This document shows, piece by piece, positions 52,836-61,767 of a DNA stretch of 64,000 nucleotides (position 1 is the first letter of the stretch; every line of letters starts with the position of its first letter). The notes below the pieces were generated by a model. That model was not told the DNA's origin and did no database searches. It saw nothing but the letters and a program-made list of their open reading frames with translations. The DNA is from an uncultured Candidatus Saccharibacteria bacterium (GTDB taxonomy: Bacteria > Patescibacteriota > Saccharimonadia > Saccharimonadales > Saccharimonadaceae). The stretch is taken from NCBI GenBank assembly GCA_937859515.1, contig CALMAK010000011.1, forward strand, positions 1 through 64,000. Reading direction: 5' to 3'. The position numbers were made by a program, and so were the translations under genes.

Positions 52836-55250
52836 ATGTCAAAGAATCTTGTAATCGTCGAGTCACCAGCCAAAGCCAAAACTATCGAGAAGTATCTGGG
52901 TAAAGATTTTACCGTACTCTCCAGTATCGGTCATATCCGTTCTATCCCTAAAAAGACCAAGGACGGTACACCTCCGATTGATATTAAAAATGACTTCAAA
53001 ACGCAGTATGAAATTGACAGCGAGAAGAAGAAAACCATTGCCGAACTACGTAAGGCTGCCAAAGTAGCCGAAACAATCTGGCTCGCAACCGATGAAGACC
53101 GCGAAGGAGAGGCGATTGCCTGGCATCTTTGTGAAGTCTTGAAACTTGATCCTCGCACCACCAAGCGTATCGTTTTTCATGAAATCACAAAATCTGCCAT
53201 CGAAGAGGCGGTCAAGCACCCGCGTACTGTTGATATGAAGATGGTTGAAGCACAACAAGCCCGCCAAATCCTGGATCGTATTGTAGGCTTTGAACTATCA
53301 CCCGTGGTGTGGCAAAAGGTCCCGGGTGGCAAATCTGCTGGGCGCGTACAGTCACCGGCTGTGCGCCTATTGGTCGAACGTGAGCGCGAGATTACCGCCT
53401 TTGAAGGCTCATCACAATTCAAAATCAGCGCCTTGTTTTATCACGGTAATGACGAATTTAAGGCCGAATTAAAACAACGTTTTGATACCGAAGAAGAAGC
53501 CACGGCCTTCCTTGAACATCTAAAAGACGCCACCTTTACCGTTAGCGGCATTACCAAAAGTCCCAGCACGCGCAACCCAGGCGCACCTTTTACCACCAGT
53601 ACGCTACAACAAGAGGCTAACAGTAAACTTGGCTTTGGATCAAAGGCCACTATGGCAGCAGCTCAAAAACTGTACCAGGCGGGTAAGATTACGTACATGC
53701 GTACCGACAGTGTTAATTTATCGGGCCAAGCCATTGCCAGCGCAACCGATTTCATCAAACGTCTCTACGGACCAGAATATTCAACGGTTCGTAAATTCAA
53801 GACCAAGAACAGCAGTGCCCAAGAGGCCCACGAAGCGATTCGTCCGACTGATATCAGCCTTGAAACCGCCAGTAATAATGAATATGACCAAAAACTATAC
53901 GACCTGATTCGCAGGCGCACCTTGGCGTCCCAAATGGCACCAGCAAAACTTGAAAACACGACCATCACCATCACGATACAGAGCGCCCGTGGTGCGAACC
54001 TTTCTTTGTCCGACCTAACCCAGTCGACACCGTCAGGTGCGACACGGGAGGCAAAAGGAACGGTTCGCACCACGGGCGACCTCATATTCGAAGCAAAAGG
54101 CCAGGTGATTACCTTTGATGGCTTCCTGCGTGTGTATGGCGCATCCAAAGAAGAGATTCTGCCATCACTGACAAGTGGTGACATAGTAAGCGCCAGCGAA
54201 ATCAGTGCCCGCCAAGCCTTTGCCAAACCACCAGCCAGATACACCGAGGGAAGCTTGGTCAAAAAGCTTGAAGACCTTAGTATCGGCCGCCCTTCAACTT
54301 ACGCCACCATTATCGATACTGTCCAAACTCGTGGGTACGTAGAGAAGGGTGACGGCGAGGGCGCACCGCGCGATGTTATTACACTTACCTTGGTTGACGG
54401 CGCAGTCGAGCGCGAAGTCGTCCAAGAGAAGACTGGTTCAACCAAGGGGAAGTTGATTCCAACACCATCTGGCGAACTGATAGCAGACTTTTTAACCAAT
54501 CACTTTGAAAAAATCGTCGACTACGACTTTACCGCCAACGTCGAGCAAGAATTCGACAAAATCGCTACTGGCAGCCTGGCACGCAACATTATGTTGCAAA
54601 ACTTCTACACGCCATTCCACGAGCTGATCGCCCAGTCTGGTGGCATCGACCGCAGCACTGTAGGCGCCAACAGGGAAGTCGGTACCGATCCAAAGTCTGG
54701 CAAACCGATCCTCGCCAGGTTCGGTCGCTTTGGTCCGATGCTACAACTGGGCTCGCAGGACGACGATGAAAAACCCACTTTCGCACCGCTGCCGCGCGGC
54801 GCCAAAATAGAAACCGTCACTCTCGAACAAGCGCTTGAGGCCTTCAAACTTCCGCGTATCGTCGGCCAAACTTCAGAAGGCATCGACATCCGTGCCAACG
54901 TTGGTCGCTTTGGCCCATTCATTCAAATCGGTACCAAGACTACCAAAACAAAACCTCTCTACGTCAGCCTCAAAGAGGACGATCCGCATGATATCACCTT
55001 AGATCGAGCACTCGAGCTTTACGCCGAAAAACTAAAACTTGAGGCCGAAAAGAATATCGCTGACTTTGGCGATGGCATCAAGGTCCTGAATGGTCGCTTT
55101 GGTCCTTATATCACCGACGGCACCAAGAATGCCAAAGTACCCAAGGACGCAGACCCCAAAGAAATAACCCACGAACAAGCCAAGGATCTACTGAAAGCAG
55201 CAAAGCCTGGCAAAAAACGTCCCACCCGTCGTATATCAAGAAAGAAGTAA
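52836..55250 (+). CDS. topA: DNA topoisomerase I
   Basis: 804 residues, type IA. The TOPRIM domain opens LVIVESPAKAKTIEKYLG with ATDEDREGEAIAWH, and the active-site Tyr is Tyr287 in TYMRTDS. Three short C-terminal repeats with GRFGP(M/F/Y) cores follow, and the tail is basic (KPGKKRPTRRISRKK). No four-cysteine zinc fingers are present. It relaxes negative supercoils. Confidence 0.97.
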   Translation: MSKNLVIVESPAKAKTIEKYLGKDFTVLSSIGHIRSIPKKTKDGTPPIDIKNDFKTQYEIDSEKKKTIAELRKAAKVAETIWLATDEDREGEAIAWHLCEVLKLDPRTTKRIVFHEITKSAIEEAVKHPRTVDMKMVEAQQARQILDRIVGFELSPVVWQKVPGGKSAGRVQSPAVRLLVEREREITAFEGSSQFKISALFYHGNDEFKAELKQRFDTEEEATAFLEHLKDATFTVSGITKSPSTRNPGAPFTTSTLQQEANSKLGFGSKATMAAAQKLYQAGKITYMRTDSVNLSGQAIASATDFIKRLYGPEYSTVRKFKTKNSSAQEAHEAIRPTDISLETASNNEYDQKLYDLIRRRTLASQMAPAKLENTTITITIQSARGANLSLSDLTQSTPSGATREAKGTVRTTGDLIFEAKGQVITFDGFLRVYGASKEEILPSLTSGDIVSASEISARQAFAKPPARYTEGSLVKKLEDLSIGRPSTYATIIDTVQTRGYVEKGDGEGAPRDVITLTLVDGAVEREVVQEKTGSTKGKLIPTPSGELIADFLTNHFEKIVDYDFTANVEQEFDKIATGSLARNIMLQNFYTPFHELIAQSGGIDRSTVGANREVGTDPKSGKPILARFGRFGPMLQLGSQDDDEKPTFAPLPRGAKIETVTLEQALEAFKLPRIVGQTSEGIDIRANVGRFGPFIQIGTKTTKTKPLYVSLKEDDPHDITLDRALELYAEKLKLEAEKNIADFGDGIKVLNGRFGPYITDGTKNAKVPKDADPKEITHEQAKDLLKAAKPGKKRPTRRISRKK

Positions 55251-55282
55251 CATAGGGTTCTGGCGAGAAATAAGATGAGATC

Positions 55283-55316
55283 GAGAGGGGTGGCCATTCA
55301 TAGTCACCTCTTTTTC
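55283..55316 (+). terminator. Terminator of topA
   Basis: A ~10-pair stem with wobbles (around 55283-55292/55303-55312) runs into TTTTT. Confidence 0.6.
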
Positions 55317-55369
55317 ATACAAAAAAATAGTCAAAAAAATCAAAATGGTGTAGGATAAGCGTAGACATC

Positions 55370-56293
55370 ATGAAACATCTCAAAGGCTTTACTATCGTTG
55401 AAATCGCAGTTGTTATTCTTATAATTGCAGTTCTTGTGACGCTTAGCGTCGCCAGCTATCAAGGCCTTCGAGAGCGCGCCGCCAAAAACACCGTCCTTTC
55501 TGACCTCCAAAATGCCGGTACCATCGTCGAGCAGTACGCCCTGAAACACGGTGGTGAATTTCCTGATACCGACTATCTTGTGGCTAATTTTAATAACACC
55601 AAAGACGTGAACCTTTCAGTTGTTGTAAGCGGCGAAGAAGAGGGCGGCGGATCTACGGGTCCTGTATACTCAAACTTGACGTCTGTACAAAATGGTGTGC
55701 TATTCCATACAATCTGCACAAACCTTGCTAATGATAATCGACCAGACGTACCTGAACTTAAATATGGTCAAGGGTATCAAATTGACCGAAATACTGGGCA
55801 ACCATCTAGGACGGTTAATTACCTATGGGGGCCCACTACCTGCAATGTATACAATAACCCAGAAATTCAGATAAATGGTGCGTATGCAACTGCTGGAGCA
55901 ACACTGAATGTACCAATTTCCGAGGCAAGACTACTTCAGGAAGCAACAAAAAGCCGTACTGATCAAAATGCTATTGATTTTCCCGATTATAATCATGTAG
56001 TGAACCAGTTTTACCAAACCATTCATGATCGTTTTGTCGCTCAAGGCGGCACATGGCCCATTACCACCTTTTGGGATCCATGGGCTAATCAGTGGAGTGG
56101 CGTGCGCAAAGAGGAGCTTCCAGTACTACCTCCTGTAACTGGCGGCGGTGGAGTCGCAAGTGGACCAAACGAAATCACAAAAAGCTACTGCATCATTGCT
56201 ACGCACGAAAGATATCCAGACGTCATTTACTCATTCTCATCCGACAGCCTAACACCCAAGGCAGGCAACTGCAACGATACTATCGACAATTAA
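55370..56293 (+). CDS. Type IV pilin-like protein
   Basis: 307 residues. Prepilin signal with LKG|FTIVEIAVVILIIAVLVTLSVASYQGLRERA (Glu at +5), then a pilin-type head. Four cysteines (in FHTICTN, TTCNVYN, KSYCIIAT and AGNCNDT) could form two disulfides. A Gly-rich turn (VTGGGGVASGP) separates the last beta segment. It is likely a pseudopilin or pilus subunit for adhesion, DNA uptake or twitching. A TAGGAT-type -10 lies ~14 nt upstream. Confidence 0.88.
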   Translation: MKHLKGFTIVEIAVVILIIAVLVTLSVASYQGLRERAAKNTVLSDLQNAGTIVEQYALKHGGEFPDTDYLVANFNNTKDVNLSVVVSGEEEGGGSTGPVYSNLTSVQNGVLFHTICTNLANDNRPDVPELKYGQGYQIDRNTGQPSRTVNYLWGPTTCNVYNNPEIQINGAYATAGATLNVPISEARLLQEATKSRTDQNAIDFPDYNHVVNQFYQTIHDRFVAQGGTWPITTFWDPWANQWSGVRKEELPVLPPVTGGGGVASGPNEITKSYCIIATHERYPDVIYSFSSDSLTPKAGNCNDTIDN

Positions 56294-56408
56294 TACCGCT
56301 TACACCAAAACCTCTCACACCACAAAACTATCCATCCAGCCATCACCAAAACATTCTTTACATATGTCGTCTACAATGTGATATAATTTATATAAGCACC
56401 CAAATAGT

Positions 56409-56437
56409 TTGACATTATGTATAATATCTTATATAAT
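56409..56437 (+). promoter_or_regulatory. Consensus promoter TTGACA-17-TATAAT
   Basis: The -35 is 56409-56414 and the -10 is 56432-56437, both exact. The leader is ~58 nt long. Confidence 0.85.
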
Positions 56438-56502
56438 CAAGCTTAAGAACATATATAAAGCAGTTAATTCCAGAGGTGAGGCAGAGAGGATTCCACCAGA
56501 AC

Positions 56503-57561
56503 ATGAGCGACACACAGACACTCAACATGGTTGAAAATATTACCAAAGCAGTTGATCAAACCCTTGAGGTTATCGACCAGGAGCGTGAGCGAGAAATCAT
56601 CACGCGACGATTTGGTCTCTTCGAACGAAAGGAAACACTCGAGCAAATCGGCGAGCTACTCGGCATCACCCGCGAACGTGTCCGTCAGCTTGAAAAGGCG
56701 ATTATGATTCGCCTCAAATCTGCCGCCGAAGAAGGCAAAATCCCAGCCCTTACTGTCGTTGAAAAGCAGATCGTGGCGCATCTCAGCGAATCTGGTCGTG
56801 TGGCACGCGTTACCAACCTTACCGACGCCCTTACTAGTCACATCAGCACTCCTGAAGAGCGTGCCCGTATTGCATTCCTTGCCGAACTAGCACCACAACT
56901 CAGCGTTGTCAGCGAGAACGATCACTACTACCACACGGTTGGCCTGAAACAATACGGCGACGACAAAAAGATTAAAGGCAATGTTGACATCATTGTCAAA
57001 CAGATCAAAACGCACGGCCAGCCAATTACCGCCGAGCAGCTACACGAAGTTCTGTCGTTCGAGCACCCAACTCATATTAACGCCCACGCAACGGTCAGTA
57101 AGAATCTTGCCAGTCTCAAAGATAATTGGGGTCTCATCAAGTGGCCAACCGTCAACCCAAAGAATATTCGCGACAAGATTTACGTCATACTCAGCGACAA
57201 TGGCAAGCCAATGCACTTTTCTGAAATCGCACATGCCATCAAGGACAGCAGCTTCAAGCGCCGTGATGTCACCACACAGGCCATCCATAACGAACTCATC
57301 AAAGACAAGCGCTTCGTGCTGATTGGTCGCGGCATCTATGCCCTCAACGATTGGGGATTCTCACGCGGTACCGTGTCAGATATCATTGCTGATATTCTGA
57401 AGGAGGCAAACGAGCCGCTCCACCGTGATGAAATCGTCAAGCGCGTACTAAAAAGTCGCCAAGTCAAAGAAACGACAATCCTATTGAACCTGCAATCAAA
57501 ACCGCAGTTCAAACGCGTTGCCAAAGCAACCTACGCCCTCGAGAACACCGAAGGTAAGTAA
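56503..57561 (+). CDS. Sigma-70 region-4-like regulator fused to HARE-HTH domains
   Basis: About 352 residues. Residues ~15-70 match sigma-70 region 4: EREREIITRRFGLFERKETLEQIGELLGITRERVRQLEKAIMIRLK, the -35-binding helix-turn-helix. No region 2 or 3 is present. The C-terminal half has at least two winged modules of HARE-HTH type (GKPMHFSEIAHAIKDSSFKRRDVTTQAIHNELIKD and NEPLHRDEIVKRVLKSRQVKETTILLNLQ), like the RNA polymerase delta subunit RpoE. It probably binds RNA polymerase or promoter DNA. ATG 56503 is preferred; GTG 56476 is possible. Confidence 0.85.
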   Translation: MSDTQTLNMVENITKAVDQTLEVIDQEREREIITRRFGLFERKETLEQIGELLGITRERVRQLEKAIMIRLKSAAEEGKIPALTVVEKQIVAHLSESGRVARVTNLTDALTSHISTPEERARIAFLAELAPQLSVVSENDHYYHTVGLKQYGDDKKIKGNVDIIVKQIKTHGQPITAEQLHEVLSFEHPTHINAHATVSKNLASLKDNWGLIKWPTVNPKNIRDKIYVILSDNGKPMHFSEIAHAIKDSSFKRRDVTTQAIHNELIKDKRFVLIGRGIYALNDWGFSRGTVSDIIADILKEANEPLHRDEIVKRVLKSRQVKETTILLNLQSKPQFKRVAKATYALENTEGK

Positions 57562-57606
57562 TTTGCTAATCTTGGGCGTTAGTGCGACAATAAAAGGGTA
57601 AACATT

Positions 57607-60273
57607 ATGAGCATTTTCTCTTGGTTATTTGATACATTGTTGCAATGGTATGTTTGGATGCCGATTGTCGGCGTCTTGGCATACCTCACCTGGCGCAATA
57701 ATCGCATTATTGACGCTGTCAAATCAACCGACAGCGTGTTATTGATGCTGGAGATCCCGAAGGCTAACGACAAGCAAGAGCTCGCCGCCGAGCAACTATT
57801 CGCCAGTTTACATGGTATTTTACGCGACAAGTCTGAGCTTAAAATTAACAACGGCATCCAAGAGCACCTCAGCTTTGAGATTGCCAGCGTTAATGGTCAG
57901 ATTCGATTTTATGTCTGGATACCGAAGAACCTGCGCAGCTTTGTTGAAGGACAGATCTATGCTCAGTACCCAACCGTGCAAATCAACGAAGCCGACGAAG
58001 ATTACGTTGTGCATGAGCGTGACCATAGCGTCATCTATACTTCCGAAATCGTCTTAACAGATCACGAGGCGCTGCCGATCAAAACCTTCCAAAGTTTTGA
58101 AGTCGACCCACTAGCCGGCATCACTGGCACTTTGGCAAAACTCGACAGTGGGGAAGAAGTTTGGGTGCAGATCATTGTTCGTCCAATTGCTGATGAGTGG
58201 CACAAAAAGTCAGAGCGCTGGATTACTTCAACACGGAACGGCAACCCATTTGCCTTTCTTTCCGGTGGATCAATGAACTTCAGCTGGCTTTCAGGTATCC
58301 TCGAGGCGCTTTGGAAACCACCAGAAGGCGGGGCAGGTGCCTCAGCCACCACCAAGGAGTTATCTGACCGTGATAAAACACGCATCAGTGAGGCCGAAAA
58401 GAAGGCGGCAAAGCTGGGATATCAGGTTAAGCTTCGCATCGCCTACCTTGGAGAGAGTCAAACTAACGCCAAATTACAGATGCAAGCAATCGTCGGTACC
58501 TTTAAACAATTCAACAGCACCAACCTCAATGGATTCAAGATGGCCGTTCCAAGCTTTGCGAAGGACGATTTGATGTTTTATAAGGCAAGGTCTTTTTCAG
58601 ACCGTGGTTTTATTCTTAATATCGAGGAGCTCGCCTCGGTCTTTCACCTGCCGCACACCAACGTTGAAACACCAAACATTGTCTGGGCATCATCTAAGAC
58701 TGCCGAACCACCAGCCAAGCTACCTGTCATTACTGGAAACGATGCGATTGACGAAAATATCAGCGCCTTCGGCCTAACCAACTTCCGTGGTATCAATCAT
58801 CAATTCGGTATGTTGCGCTACGACCGTAGTCGCCATGTTTACATCATCGGACAGACCGGTGCAGGTAAGTCGGGTCTCCTTGAATTATTTGCTTTGTCGG
58901 ACGTTTTCCATAATCAGGGTTACGCCATTATTGATCCACATGGTGACTTTGCTATCAATAATATGAAGTTTATTCCAGGCTCGCGCCTCGGTGACGTCGT
59001 TTATTTTAATCCAGCCGATACTGCCTATCCACTTGGGTTTAATCCACTTGAAGTATACAATCCTTCGCAAAAGACCAACATCAGCTCTGAAGTGATTGGC
59101 GTTCTCAAGCGCATGTTTGGCGAATCATGGGGACCACGACTTGAATACATTTTGCGCTATACCATCCTCGCACTCCTTGATCGACCATCAACCACTATGC
59201 TTGACATTACCCGTATGCTGACTGACAAAAAGTTCCGCAAAGAAACACTGGATTACTGCCAAGATACCGTCGTATTGAACTTCTGGAAAGTAGAGTTCGC
59301 CAGCTGGAACGACAAATTCGTTGCCGAAGCGATCGCACCGGTCCTTAACAAGGTTGGTGCCTTTACTGCCAATCCTGTCATCCGTAATATCATTGGCCAG
59401 CCAAAATCAACGTTTAATATTCGTCAAATCATGGACGAGGGCAAGATTTTGGTCGTCAACCTGTCAAAGGGGCTGATTGGCGAGGATAATGCTGCCATCC
59501 TTGGGTCATTTATTGTCACCAAAATCCAGCTGGCCGCCATGAGTCGCCAGGATATTCCTAATATCAAAGACCGCCGGCCGTTCTATCTCTATGTTGACGA
59601 GTTCCAAAACTTTGCCACCGACAGCTTTGCCACTATTTTGTCCGAGGCACGTAAATATGGCCTCAACCTGACGGTCGCCAACCAGTACATCTCACAGATG
59701 TCAGAGACGGTGCGTGATGCCGTATTCGGTAACGTCGGCACGATGATTTCTTTCCGTGTATCAGCCGACGACAGCCCAATTCTTGCCAAACAGTTCGAAC
59801 CGCAGTTTGAACCAAATGACTTGCTACAGATGCATAACCGTCACTTCATTATTAACATGGTTATCAATGGCGAAAAGACACCAGCCTTTAGTGCCACAAC
59901 CCTGACACTGCCGCCTCAACAGGCCGACAACACTAGTCGCATTATCGAAAATACCCGTCGTCAGTATAGTCGTCCTCGCGCAGAAGTTGAGACTGAGATT
60001 AGTGCTGCTATCCAGCCACCCGATCACCTCAAAAAGCCAGCGCCGAAGGCAGTGGGTGCCGTCAACTGGCCAATTAATGCGCATACACAAGTTGTAACAC
60101 CAACAGCGGCTACGCCTCAATCAAAAGCCGAATCGCCACTCCGAGAACTGCCCCTCGTCGAAGATGCTCCTACCAAACCAACCGAAGCAATCGGCAGTGC
60201 CAGCGGTAAACCAAAGCGCAAACGAACTCGTAGTCGCAAAAAGAAAACGCCGGCGGAATCAACTACCGAATAA
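57607..60273 (+). CDS. VirD4/TraG-like type IV secretion ATPase
   Basis: 888 residues. One membrane helix (~7-27), a ~370-residue N-terminal domain of unknown fold, then the motor: Walker A GQTGAGKS (~415), Walker B FYLYVDEFQNFA (~660) and the SEARKYGLNLTVANQYISQM motif. A Pro-rich then highly basic tail (KPKRKRTRSRKKKTP) could bind DNA. Such ATPases couple substrates to type IV secretion or move DNA across the membrane. No VirB genes are adjacent. Confidence 0.88.
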   Translation: MSIFSWLFDTLLQWYVWMPIVGVLAYLTWRNNRIIDAVKSTDSVLLMLEIPKANDKQELAAEQLFASLHGILRDKSELKINNGIQEHLSFEIASVNGQIRFYVWIPKNLRSFVEGQIYAQYPTVQINEADEDYVVHERDHSVIYTSEIVLTDHEALPIKTFQSFEVDPLAGITGTLAKLDSGEEVWVQIIVRPIADEWHKKSERWITSTRNGNPFAFLSGGSMNFSWLSGILEALWKPPEGGAGASATTKELSDRDKTRISEAEKKAAKLGYQVKLRIAYLGESQTNAKLQMQAIVGTFKQFNSTNLNGFKMAVPSFAKDDLMFYKARSFSDRGFILNIEELASVFHLPHTNVETPNIVWASSKTAEPPAKLPVITGNDAIDENISAFGLTNFRGINHQFGMLRYDRSRHVYIIGQTGAGKSGLLELFALSDVFHNQGYAIIDPHGDFAINNMKFIPGSRLGDVVYFNPADTAYPLGFNPLEVYNPSQKTNISSEVIGVLKRMFGESWGPRLEYILRYTILALLDRPSTTMLDITRMLTDKKFRKETLDYCQDTVVLNFWKVEFASWNDKFVAEAIAPVLNKVGAFTANPVIRNIIGQPKSTFNIRQIMDEGKILVVNLSKGLIGEDNAAILGSFIVTKIQLAAMSRQDIPNIKDRRPFYLYVDEFQNFATDSFATILSEARKYGLNLTVANQYISQMSETVRDAVFGNVGTMISFRVSADDSPILAKQFEPQFEPNDLLQMHNRHFIINMVINGEKTPAFSATTLTLPPQQADNTSRIIENTRRQYSRPRAEVETEISAAIQPPDHLKKPAPKAVGAVNWPINAHTQVVTPTAATPQSKAESPLRELPLVEDAPTKPTEAIGSASGKPKRKRTRSRKKKTPAESTTE

Positions 60274-60332
60274 TCGACACGTCCTTTCTTTTGACTTGAA
60301 GAAAGCGTTGGGTTATCTCAAAAAATTACTGC

Positions 60333-60359
60333 GCCCCGGCATCACGAAGATGCCGGGGC
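60333..60359 (-). terminator. Terminator of GC-rich 179-aa minus-strand gene
   Basis: An 11-bp perfect stem (60333-60343/60349-60359). On the minus strand TAATTTTTTG follows. Confidence 0.85.
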
Positions 60360-60399
60360 AGCCACTTGGCCAGTGAACCTCTCAGAGGTAGTAGGGAGG

Positions 60400-60939
60400 T
60401 CAGTCCTCCGGGACGTAGCGGCGCCAGTCCCAGGTGTCAGTTACCATCATTGGGAGGGCGTGCATGACACCATCCTTCTCGACGTGCGGCTCACGCGTGA
60501 GGACCACCACGTAGTCCTGGTTGTTGACCAGGGTGTTGATCTCGGTGAACACACTCTCCGACAGGCCGAGGTCCCGCATGATCCGGTGGCTGAGCGCCGA
60601 GCCGGCCCCCTGGTACCCCAGGAGGGCGTTGATCACGTGCAGCAGCGGCACGCCACGGTCGTCGAAGAACACTGCACCTCGCTGGTTGGTCGCGCGGTCC
60701 CAGATGAACTCGACGCGGGCGATGCGCCCCGCCGAGACCGGGTTGTCGGATCGCGTCGCCAGTCGCTCGAGACCACGTAGCACCTGGCCCAGCAGCGGGT
60801 AGCACCTGCTGGCATCCTCGGTGAACGTCGCGAAGGTTACACCGTACAGCGCAACCCCGTTGGCGTCGGTACCAGCCTTCCTGAGGTTGGTGATCCGTGG
60901 CGTCTCGTAGGAAACGGTCATCGGTGCCTGGTAGGACAT
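60400..60939 (-). CDS. Hypothetical protein of GC-rich single-gene unit, 179 aa
   Basis: Soluble alpha/beta protein. Pieces include GVALYGVTFATFTEDASRCYPLLGQVLRGLERLATR, RIARVEFIWDRATNQRGAVFFDDRGVPLLHVINALL and YVVVLTREPHVE. No family is recognised. AAGGAG lies 7 nt before ATG 60939; the longer frame to 61167 runs through the promoter. Third positions are overwhelmingly G/C, in contrast to the upstream ATPase. Confidence 0.78.
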   Translation of the reverse strand: MSYQAPMTVSYETPRITNLRKAGTDANGVALYGVTFATFTEDASRCYPLLGQVLRGLERLATRSDNPVSAGRIARVEFIWDRATNQRGAVFFDDRGVPLLHVINALLGYQGAGSALSHRIMRDLGLSESVFTEINTLVNNQDYVVVLTREPHVEKDGVMHALPMMVTDTWDWRRYVPED

Positions 60940-60997
60940 ATTAACTCCTTGGTTCGCGCCTCGCTCACTACGGATGTAGGAACATAGGCATAAATCT

Positions 60998-61026
60998 ATT
61001 ATAACATATTTTGTAAGTATAGTAAA
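60998..61026 (-). promoter_or_regulatory. Promoter TTTACT-17-TATAAT
   Basis: On the minus strand the -35 is 61021-61026 and the -10 is 60998-61003. The leader is ~50 nt. Confidence 0.65.
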
Positions 61027-61102
61027 TGGAAAGTATTTCTCATCCAGGTGAGGCAACCAGGAACGTCGGTCAGGCCGCTTCTGTTTACCCTCATGAATTT
61101 TA

Positions 61103-61161
61103 TTGATTATGTTTGTAGACTTTTCTACACTTGACCCGTATTCTATGCCACGCGCTATACT
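61103..61161 (+). promoter_or_regulatory. Promoter region of 83-aa gene (two candidates)
   Basis: Candidate one is TTGATT-17-TACACT (61103-61131). Candidate two is TTGACC-19-TATACT (61131-61161). The second would give a leader of ~185 nt. Confidence 0.45.
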
Positions 61162-61167
61162 AAGCAT

Positions 61168-61353
61168 AGCTATGTAGGTACTGGTGGATTACCTTTTCAC
61201 TTACAAGCGTACAACGACTAACGTCCGAGAAAGACGTTCTTACACCTCCATCGTGGTAAACAGATTGGCGCTAGAGCGGCAGCCGGTCCTTTCCACCGCT
61301 GGATCACTCCAAAATCCGCTCGCTTAATTTCAATCAAGCAAAGGAGTGGTGTT
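61168..61353 (+). promoter_or_regulatory. Structured leader that can sequester the ribosome binding site
   Basis: An AACGTC/GACGTT hairpin (61220-61225/61233-61238) and an AGCGG/CCGCT helix near 61276-61299 precede an 8-pair helix between 61303-61310 and 61343-61350. The last covers the AAGGAG of the 83-aa gene. This is the layout of a riboswitch or thermosensor, but no known aptamer is recognised. The rest of 60940-61168 holds only divergent promoters. Confidence 0.45.
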
Positions 61354-61605
61354 ATGACCAAAACAATCATAAATAAAGAGGTGAGTGTGACACGCGTTGG
61401 GTTCAAGAAGAACCTCATGGCGTATCCGCGTCGAGTCGAGTACGAAGGAACAACCTACGACTTTATCGACGCCGGAATCAGCTGCATCGTTCGCAGTGGC
61501 GAACAGATCGCACAAATTCTGACACTGACCGATGGTCGCTCGCAATTTCGATTGCGCAGCGATAATAGGGGAGGCTGCTGGACATTATTGTCGATTAGCG
61601 CCTAA
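61354..61605 (+). CDS. Hypothetical protein, 83 aa, single-gene unit
   Basis: Small basic beta-rich protein with VEYEGTTYDFIDAGISCIVRSGEQIAQILTLTDGRSQFRLRS in the centre. No family is recognised. It has a long structured leader, AAGGAG 8 nt before the ATG and its own terminator, but only moderate GC richness. The expression design matches the other single-gene units. Confidence 0.7.
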   Translation: MTKTIINKEVSVTRVGFKKNLMAYPRRVEYEGTTYDFIDAGISCIVRSGEQIAQILTLTDGRSQFRLRSDNRGGCWTLLSISA

Positions 61606-61614
61606 AATCCTCTC

Positions 61615-61647
61615 AAAAATACCTCGCAATCCAAGCGGGGTATTTTT
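61615..61647 (+). terminator. Bidirectional-looking terminator of 83-aa gene
   Basis: A 13-pair stem with A-run and T-run arms (61615-61627/61635-61647). Confidence 0.85.
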
Positions 61648-61767
61648 GATATTGACTCAGACAGACAATTGACCAGTTTCCTATTCTTCTCTATAATAGG
61701 CGAGTTGCTCGATGACAATACCGTCATCAACTCTCATAATGAATACACGAGAAAGTAAGGAGACTTT

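Noticed and set aside
52426-52854. 142-codon plus-strand frame
   Set aside because: Shifted-frame shadow of the 179-aa gene, with low-complexity Ser/Arg content.
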